A model generated the notes under the pieces. The model made no database searches. It was given only the letters and a program-made list of their open reading frames with translations, and was not told the origin of the DNA. A program made the position numbers and the translations under genes. A stretch of DNA of 64,000 nucleotides from positions 338,293 through 402,292 of the forward strand of contig PYSS01000019.1 in assembly GCA_003049465.1 (NCBI GenBank), read 5' to 3'. The stretch's first letter is position 1. Each line of letters starts with the position of its first letter. Positions 57,598-64,000 of the stretch are shown here, piece after piece. Source of the stretch: Magnaporthiopsis rhizophila (Eukaryota; Ascomycota; Sordariomycetes; Magnaporthales; Magnaporthaceae).

Positions 57598-58756
57598 AGA
57601 CTGCGCCCATGAGCCGCAAACGCACCCGCTCGCCTCTCGTAAGGCGGAAGATGGCTTTCTTTTTTGTTCTTGCTTTTTTTGCTTTTGCAAGGTAGAATTC
57701 ACAATAGAAGCGAAGAAGCGATACTAAGATCCTATGCACTTGTTCCATCCCGCCTCCCCGTCCAGGCCCAGCTAGCCTCATGCTCACACTTTTCCGTTTC
57801 CCGCAGGGATGCGGCACGTTTCTTTCTTTTTTTTTTTTTTTTTTTTTTTTTTCTTTTCTTAACATCGGTTTTCCGCCCCCAAATTAGTTCCAAACATCGA
57901 CCAGGTAGCCCAGCCCTGCCCTATCCATGTGTCCAACCTTGAAACAACAAACGAACAGACAACGGCGTGGTAAAACAAAACAAAAAGCGAAGAAACGAGT
58001 CCATAGTCGTAAATATGACAGGTGTTTGGCAAGGGAGAGGGTTCCAAGGTAGATTAGCGTTGTTTTACTGTTTAGTATATGTATGTGTGTACACAGAACG
58101 AGAGACGAGACACAGAAACAAAGTGGGGACAGGGCTTCCCCGGCAAAACCCTCTCCCGGCAAGGCTGGGCCGCACCAAGAAACTTCGGACGCATGCTCAG
58201 CCTCCCTCCATGCCACATAGCTCGGATGAATTTCCGACAACACCCAGCCGTCCACTTCCGTCAGATGTACCTTCCTCACCAGACCGAAAGGAATCCGGTT
58301 GCGCGAAGAGCCGTGCGTCAGGGCAACCCCAATTACTATGATCTGCAAACATAATATCACAAAAGATTTCATTCTTCACTACCACGTAGCGGTACGTATG
58401 TACTGTTTCCTTGTTAGGTATTCTTTCGTTTATCAAGTATTAGATGCTCTATTAAGTCTCTTACACCTTAGTAGTGGTATCGGCCATGGGCCCAGTCAAC
58501 CCACGCCAGACGAGATCTTACAGTCGGCAAGCAAATCAGGTAGTCTAGTCACTCGCTTGCTGTTGGTTTCGTTGTTATGCCTGCCCGTTACAACCACGTC
58601 TCCCACGTAGTAGTAGTAGTAGTAGCGGTGGCATCCCCATTAAAAGCAAACCCGCGCGTTGAATCAAACAAAAGATTCAGGGCCAAGGTCCGTTTGCGGG
58701 TTGACGTATTAAGCGTGCGCGAGAAACGCACTCTCGGAGGCTCGGAATCCTCCCTA
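57598..58756. other. 3' flank of the membrane protein gene
   Basis: Includes T26 at 57827-57852 and a (GTA)n microsatellite at 58607-58625. No ORF with coding character was found. Confidence 0.45.
57827..57852. repeat. T26 homopolymer
   Basis: Twenty-six consecutive T, preceded by TTTCTTTC. It is one of several long A/T runs in the spacers of this window. Confidence 0.85.
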
Positions 58757-60663
58757 CTACCGCCGTATGCTGGTCAGCGACCGAGACCGCTTCAGCGGCC
58801 GCGAGAAGTTCCGGTTGACCGACTGCGAGCGCTTGAGCGCCTCCTCCATGGCCCTGGCCTTGGCCTTGCGGACCCTCCTCGCGGTCCTCGACATGACGCT
58901 GCGGTTCCCCTCGGCCGGGTAGAGCTCGTCATCGTCCTCGTCTTCGTCTCCGTCTTCGTCTGTCGAGCAGTCGCTCAGACTCGAGTTCTCCTCGACGGCA
59001 GTCGTCCGGTCGCCCACCGGCTTCCTCTTCGCGCCCCACTCGCCGGCCGACGCGGACGGGATCCCGGGCGCCGTCCGCGGCCTCTCGGTCGGGAGGTCAC
59101 CCGCCGGCCGGTTCAGCACGGGAGGTATCGGGGGAGGTGCGATTTTGGGCAGGTCGGGCCTGATGAGCGGCGCACCAAACGGAGGGTGCGACCGAAGAGG
59201 CATGGCCCTTGGGCTGGGCTCCTTTGGGCTGGGCTCCTTTGGGCTGGGAGCACTCTGTGCCGCTGCCGGCACGGGCTTCTCGACGGCTGCGTCGCGGGCG
59301 CCAAACCCAGCCGGCGGAGCCGTCGGTCTCGCCATCGACTTGCGCCGGCTCCTTTCCGGGAATATCTCTGCCGCCGGCGCCAGTGCCGGAGCAGCAGACG
59401 AAGGACCCGCCGACGTCGAGGGCCGGCGGGGCTCTGATGGCCGGCTCATCTTCGGTGGCCGACTTGCTGCCGAAGTAGACGGCCTCGGCGCCCACGTCAT
59501 CCTTGAGCTTGCCATCGGGGTGTTGGGTGTCGAGTGGGAGGCCATGATGGACCTCCAGTCCTGGTGAGACATGACGAACACGTCGGGCAATTTCGGCTCG
59601 CGGTCGCTTAGTGGAGGGTCGCGTGGGCGGGTCGTCGGGACCGAGGCGGCACGGGAGTGGCTTCGTGCGCTCACGCTTTCTGGGCGTTTCCCGTGGTGCG
59701 ATGGCGGGCGCCAGGCCATGTGGACCGGCGAGCGCCGATCGTCATCGACGGGAATCGGGGGCATGGCGATGGGGACCGTCTCGCTGATGGCGGTTCCTGG
59801 CGGAACGGCCGAGGCGGGGGGTGCCAAGGAAGCAGGCGCCGGTTGGGATGCAGCGGGCCATGCGCCGGTGGTCCGATCCTTGGTGTTCAGCGAGCGATAG
59901 CGACTCACGGGTGGCTCGACAGGAGGTTCGGATGATGGCAGGGCGTCGGGACTCGGACTCCGCTCCCTGTACTCTAAGAGCTCGGTTTTTGAGATGAGCC
60001 ATGTGGTAAAGGGCGGCGTGGACCACTCGACGCAGCACAACATGACAAAATTGGAAATACTGCGAACGGGCGTGGTTTTCCTTTGTCAGAGTTTAGGTCC
60101 AGAGACCGACACTAGAGAGGCAACACTACTTACAGGCCCGTCATGGAAAGAAGCAAGTTTACGTAAACGGTCTGGCTAGACTCGACGCTGAACGGCCCCG
60201 AGACGTCGAGGCCGATCCTCGCGGTAGCGAGCGCAGTCGTAACAATGGCCGTGATCCAGATCGGGAAGCTTATGCGTATCAACAACCGACCGGCGCCATG
60301 GACGTAGTTGCCATGCCCTTCCCTCCTGTAGCCCAGCCTGGCCGCCCAGGCGTGGATAGGAATGTACAGGGCGCTGATGACACACACGACCAGGACGACG
60401 ACACGGCTGGGCAGCTCATTGCTATGTGCGATGATGGACTGCAGACCGCCCAGGGCGAAGAAGACGATGCCGGTGACGGACGAGAAGAACAGCCCGATCA
60501 GCGCCGCCAGCGAGATGACGGGCAGAGTGCTGCTCCCACGCTCCCTGCGTCCCTGGACCTCGAGATCGATCTTGGCCGGGCTGGCGGGAGCAGTCGAGTA
60601 GGATGATGGCGACAGGTTCTGTTGGTCGCCGCTGTGCGCCAGATTCTCCTTGCCGCGGCGCAT
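58757..60663 (-). CDS. Four-helix membrane protein with long disordered tail
   Basis: The exons are 60663-60134 and 60059-58757, giving 610 residues. The intron 60060-60133 (GTAAGT...CGCAG) joins ...LLLSMTGL to ISNFVMLCCVEW. Four membrane helices are seen. They are LPVISLAALIGLFFSSVTGI, VVVLVVCVISALYIPIHAW, LLIRISFPIWITAIVTTAL and VYVNLLLSMTGLISNFVMLC; the last is completed by the splice. The remaining 400 residues are Pro/Ser/Ala-rich and presumably cytosolic and disordered. The tail has SPKEP repeats from a 15-bp tandem repeat (59209-59248), an acidic patch (DEDGDEDEDDDELYP) and a basic C-terminus (RRVRKAKARAMEEALKR). I do not recognise a named family. The layout resembles MARVEL-like fungal membrane proteins, but that is only a resemblance. 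Confidence 0.85.
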
Positions 60664-63460
60664 TTTCCCTCTCCTCTCCTCAGTTTCGGGCTCCCGGGCG
60701 CCAACGCTCCAGACTCTCTCTCGTCACCGTCGGTTGCTCCGTCTCAGGAGCCAGCAGGGCGGGGAGAGGTCGGAGGAGCAGTCGGGGAGAATGGCCGCCC
60801 CCAAGTCCAGCTCGGCGGAAGCCAGGATCCATCAAGCCCAAATCGGGGGCGATATAAGAAAATAAAATACAATGAAAAATGGGGGGTATCACAAGTACGC
60901 CGTGGCGCAAGAAATGGGAAACAAGAAAAAAAGAAAACCCCCCAAGCAGACCAAAAAGCAAAGATGGGAAACGAGAACAAGTGGCAGTTGCAACACCGAT
61001 GATGCGGACGGACATTGCATCATAAACGGTCAGCCTGCCTTCAACTCTGGTGTCGGGCCATTGGCGACGAGGAGCTTTGCCTTGTCGGATGTGAGACAAG
61101 GCCAGCTGGGGAGGGCCTTGCTTGCTCAGGGGTGGCGAGGGGTTTGGCCATGCGACGGCAGGAGAGGGCCGGCCGAATCTGCGCATCTCAGATGGTTTTT
61201 GGGCGATTCCGGCACACCCCAGACCGCCCACGCAATGCGAAACTCGTTTGCCAGCCCGACCTCAGCCTCAGCTCCCCTTTCTTTTTTCTTTTTCTTTTTT
61301 TTTTCTCCCCTCGCGCACGTGGCGTTTTTCTGCCGCTTCCGCATGTCTGCATCCCATGTCCGTGTCCCGTATCGGCTTCGTCTGTGCTTGCAGATGGGAG
61401 GGACTTTGGATCTAGCTAACCTCGAGTTGAGAGTGAGTGCTAGCTGGGCTGCCTTTGCCTCGATACTCGATCCATCATCCAAGACTTCTCCTAGCCTCGT
61501 GATCTGCGCCAGGACCGCCGGACCGAGCAGTCCCCGCCGTTGCGCACATCACGCCCGGGCCTCTTCGGCCGTCTGAGGCTTTGGTTTGCTTGAGAGTTCG
61601 GTGCAGGCGGACTTTGCATGACGAACTCGTTTATCAGCTCCGCCTTCTGCCTCGTGGGGCGCTGGCACTAATCGCGATTGGACGCCCGGTCTGGCCCCGG
61701 TTCCAGCTAGGTTGGTGGATGGGGCGTGCATCGCATCTTTCCAGTCTGCCGTCTGGTGTTCGGCCGCCTTGACTTAGATGGGTTTTTCTGATTTTTCTAT
61801 TTTTTCTTGCCATCTCGTCCGATGATGGCGGATGGACGGGTTGTGGGCAGTATAAGCGCCACAAGCCCATCTCGGCGATGACCTCAAAAGAGAGAGCCAC
61901 TAGCCAGCTCCGAGATGCTTAGCCCAAGGAGGGGCCGAGGTGGGCTGGTTGTGGAACAGCTCGGGTCTCGGAGCCCTGACTTGGTTCCTGCGTCGGCTCC
62001 TGTGGGTGGATCGCGCGGGGCAAGTTTTTGCCCACTGGACCAATCTGGTGGGGGAACGTGCGACCCCAACCAAACCACTAACTCTTTTGGTTTTGACAGC
62101 TGGTGGGTGTGCTGAGGCTGATCGTCAAGCATCGGAAAGGTTTACTTTGACGACGCGCCGCTGAGCAAAATCACCGCCATTTGCCCGATCCCCCGCGGTT
62201 GTCCTACAGAGTCTATTGATAGAAACCAGTAAGCGCTCCGAGGCTCGAGTGGGGCATAAGTTTTTCGTTTTCCTGCCCCTTTGGGAAACCAGCCGAATTT
62301 GCATGTGCATCGATTTGCGGACTCCTCCGTTCAAGCCCGCATCTTGGATTGCAACGTCGAATTTCAAAGCCGTAGCGCGACGGGCAGTATGCGTACTATG
62401 TAAATGACGTCTCGTGGGTCGACAACTGGCGCCAGGCCCCACCGCCCCCGGCGCTAGGCTGCCTCGGCAGCATCAAAAGGGGTCCCTGATCGGCCTCGCT
62501 TCGGCATGCATGTAATGCTCCGAGGGGCGACTTTTCTCCTATCTCTTTTTCGGTCCTACGATGTTTGCTTGTTTCCTCGGGCGACGACTCAGGACATACC
62601 TAGACACGGGGTGGGTTACTGCACACGTATATCCTTGAGATGTCATTGCCATGCAACAAAGACACCAAAGAGCTGATCTAGCCGTCCGCCGAGGCCACTG
62701 CCTGCTGGACGAGATCACATCTAGTACGCGTTTTGTATCAGAACAACACGAGCATGAGAAAGAAAGGAAAAAAAGAAGAAATAAAAGGAGAGAAACATAC
62801 CAGTCAAAGCCGCCACCGATCTCCGAAACGGAAAGAAAAACACGGCAGTTGTTTATGCACGTGAGCGTCTTGACAAGTGTCGACATCTCGCACGATGATA
62901 CCTCGGAGTGGCGAAAAACTCCTTTTATTTCGGCTTCTCCTCCCTTGACAAGCACCAAAAACAAAACCCACATCTGATGGCAGCGCAGCATAAACAAAAG
63001 GCAAGCAAGCAAGCGGTCGGTGTCTGTCTCCCCTGTTATACGTATGTAAGCTTCCGTCGTCCGTCGGAGTCTGTATCCGTCCATGTCCGTATCCGTTCGT
63101 AAGGAAATGCCGAAGGATTTCCGTTTGGGGATTGGAACCCCTAAGAACAAAATGTGAGTTCAGATGGATGGATCACTCCCACAGACCATGGTTAAAGGAT
63201 AGGTACAGTAGGCACGTTGACCAAATAAAATCACGTACCAGTGGCGCACTGTGGATTTTGTGTAGGAGGTCCCCGTAATTTTTGGCCAGCGTGTGTAGGG
63301 TACTGAGATTGCTTCGCTGGGGGGAATCAGTCTGGCCGCCACGAAACATGCACGGCAGCGGCGGCAGCAGCGGCGGCAGCGGCAGCGGTAACAACCTGGC
63401 ACGAAAATGACAAAACAAAAGCTCACTATCCAGCCTCTCGGGTGGACAGCTACGAAACTC
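60664..63460. other. Upstream region of the membrane protein gene
   Basis: About 2.8 kb with no supportable gene. ORFs of up to 234 codons occur on both strands but lack domains, introns and protein-like composition. A GGC/GCA microsatellite lies at about 63352-63388. T- and A-runs of 8-10 bases are scattered. Confidence 0.45.
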
Positions 63461-63480
63461 ATATTGGTTTCCTTCGCGAC

Positions 63481-63613
63481 GGGGGTCGAACCCGACATAA
63501 ACCTCCCATACGGGGGCTCGAACCGTCAACCCAAGCAGGCTAACATAACGAGAGTACAGGTAGGGTCCCGGTTGTCGACTCGACCCATCCTCATAACCGC
63601 TACACCAACTTGG
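63481..63613 (-). other. Degenerate tRNA-like sequence (Pol III A and B box motifs)
   Basis: Read on the - strand, GTTGGTGTAGCGGTTATGA (63591-63609) matches a tRNA D-arm/A box. Two T-arm/B-box motifs follow: GACGGTTCGAGCCCCC (63512-63527) and GTCGGGTTCGACCCCC (63481-63496). I could not fold a complete tRNA: no acceptor 3' strand pairs with the 5' side, and the A-to-B spacing is too long without an intron. It is best read as a tRNA relic or tRNA-derived short repeat. Confidence 0.4.
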
Positions 63614-64000
63614 CGTCCGTATTCGATGTCTGCAGCAGGCAGGGCCAAAGGTTATAAGCCCCTCCAGCTGTCTGTCTGGTAGGGATGGAAGGAGCGAACC
63701 CCTTCGACCTGGGTCGGTCGGCCTTGTGCAGCCGCGATGCATTATGGATGCATCGAGTCTGGAATCTTCTTCATGTTGCCTGATAAACAAAAGTGAACTG
63801 TTCCCGGGCTTCGTAAGAGTCGTCAAATAAAACCTAAGCGATTAAAAGTGTACCGAGGAGAAGAAAAGAAAAAAACACGCGAAAAAGGGTATTCTTTTTT
63901 CCCACGATCATCATCATCCTTCCCCTCCACTTGATGAAATCATATAACAATGCAAAACCACAGAAACCTCCACGTTATCTATCCTTTGTGTTCCCAGAAG
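63614..64000. other. Right-end region
   Basis: No gene is seen. A third sequence resembling a T-arm on the - strand (AAGGGGTTCGCTCCTT, near 63690-63706) occurs close to the tRNA-like patch. The last 150 bases are A-rich. Confidence 0.35.

Noticed and set aside
1..64000. CRISPR array, operons, bacterial-type signals
   Set aside because: No regularly spaced repeats are present, and all clear genes are monocistronic and spliced, as expected for a fungus.

Overview
The window looks like nuclear DNA of a filamentous ascomycete, most likely a sordariomycete (inference). The genes are spliced, with mostly short introns (about 60-110 nt) that have GTRNGY donors, CTAAC-like branch points and YAG acceptors. 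The gene content is typical of such fungi: a HET-domain protein, a STAND/NACHT receptor, an AA11 lytic polysaccharide monooxygenase and a small secreted cysteine-rich protein. Splice sites below were read by eye and kept only where the reading frame and the conserved protein sequence both continue across the junction.

Layout. 0-2.1 kb: no firm gene, two small single-pass membrane ORFs. 2.1-6.6 kb: SDH3 (+) and TAF6 (-) converge; TAF6 is head-to-head with an unrecognised 81-residue spliced protein. 6.6-12.7 kb: a 1,759-residue KDM5-type H3K4 demethylase (-). 12.7-18 kb: SLX1 nuclease (-) and a secreted AA11 chitin LPMO (-). 19-26.4 kb: GTR1 (+), SHP1/p47 (-), MIM1 (+), OXA1 (+). 26.7-30.7 kb: HET-domain protein (-) with a very long A/T homopolymer in its intron, then a 97-residue hydrophobin-like secreted protein (-). 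32-41.2 kb: a 1,412-residue ankyrin-rich protein (-), SF3A3/Prp9 (-) and FAL1/eIF4A-III (+), the last two sharing a 403-bp divergent promoter. 41.2-47.3 kb: about 6 kb with no supportable gene. 47.3-50.9 kb: URC4-type uracil catabolism protein (+) and a small secreted Lys/Glu-rich protein (-). 52.3-55.1 kb: a STAND/NACHT gene (+) broken by a frameshift. 55-64 kb: one clear gene, a four-helix membrane protein with a long disordered tail (-), plus a doubtful acidic ORF, several A/T homopolymers and a degenerate tRNA-like patch near the right end.

Functional themes. Most genes are housekeeping: RNA polymerase II transcription and chromatin (TAF6, KDM5), pre-mRNA processing (SF3A3, FAL1), mitochondrial biogenesis and respiration (SDH3, MIM1, OXA1), nutrient signalling and proteostasis (GTR1, SHP1), and DNA repair (SLX1). 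Between them lie accessory genes typical of fungal self/non-self recognition (HET, STAND) and surface or secreted functions (hydrophobin-like protein, LPMO, Lys/Glu-rich protein). I see no transposon ORF, no virus-derived gene and no biosynthetic gene cluster.
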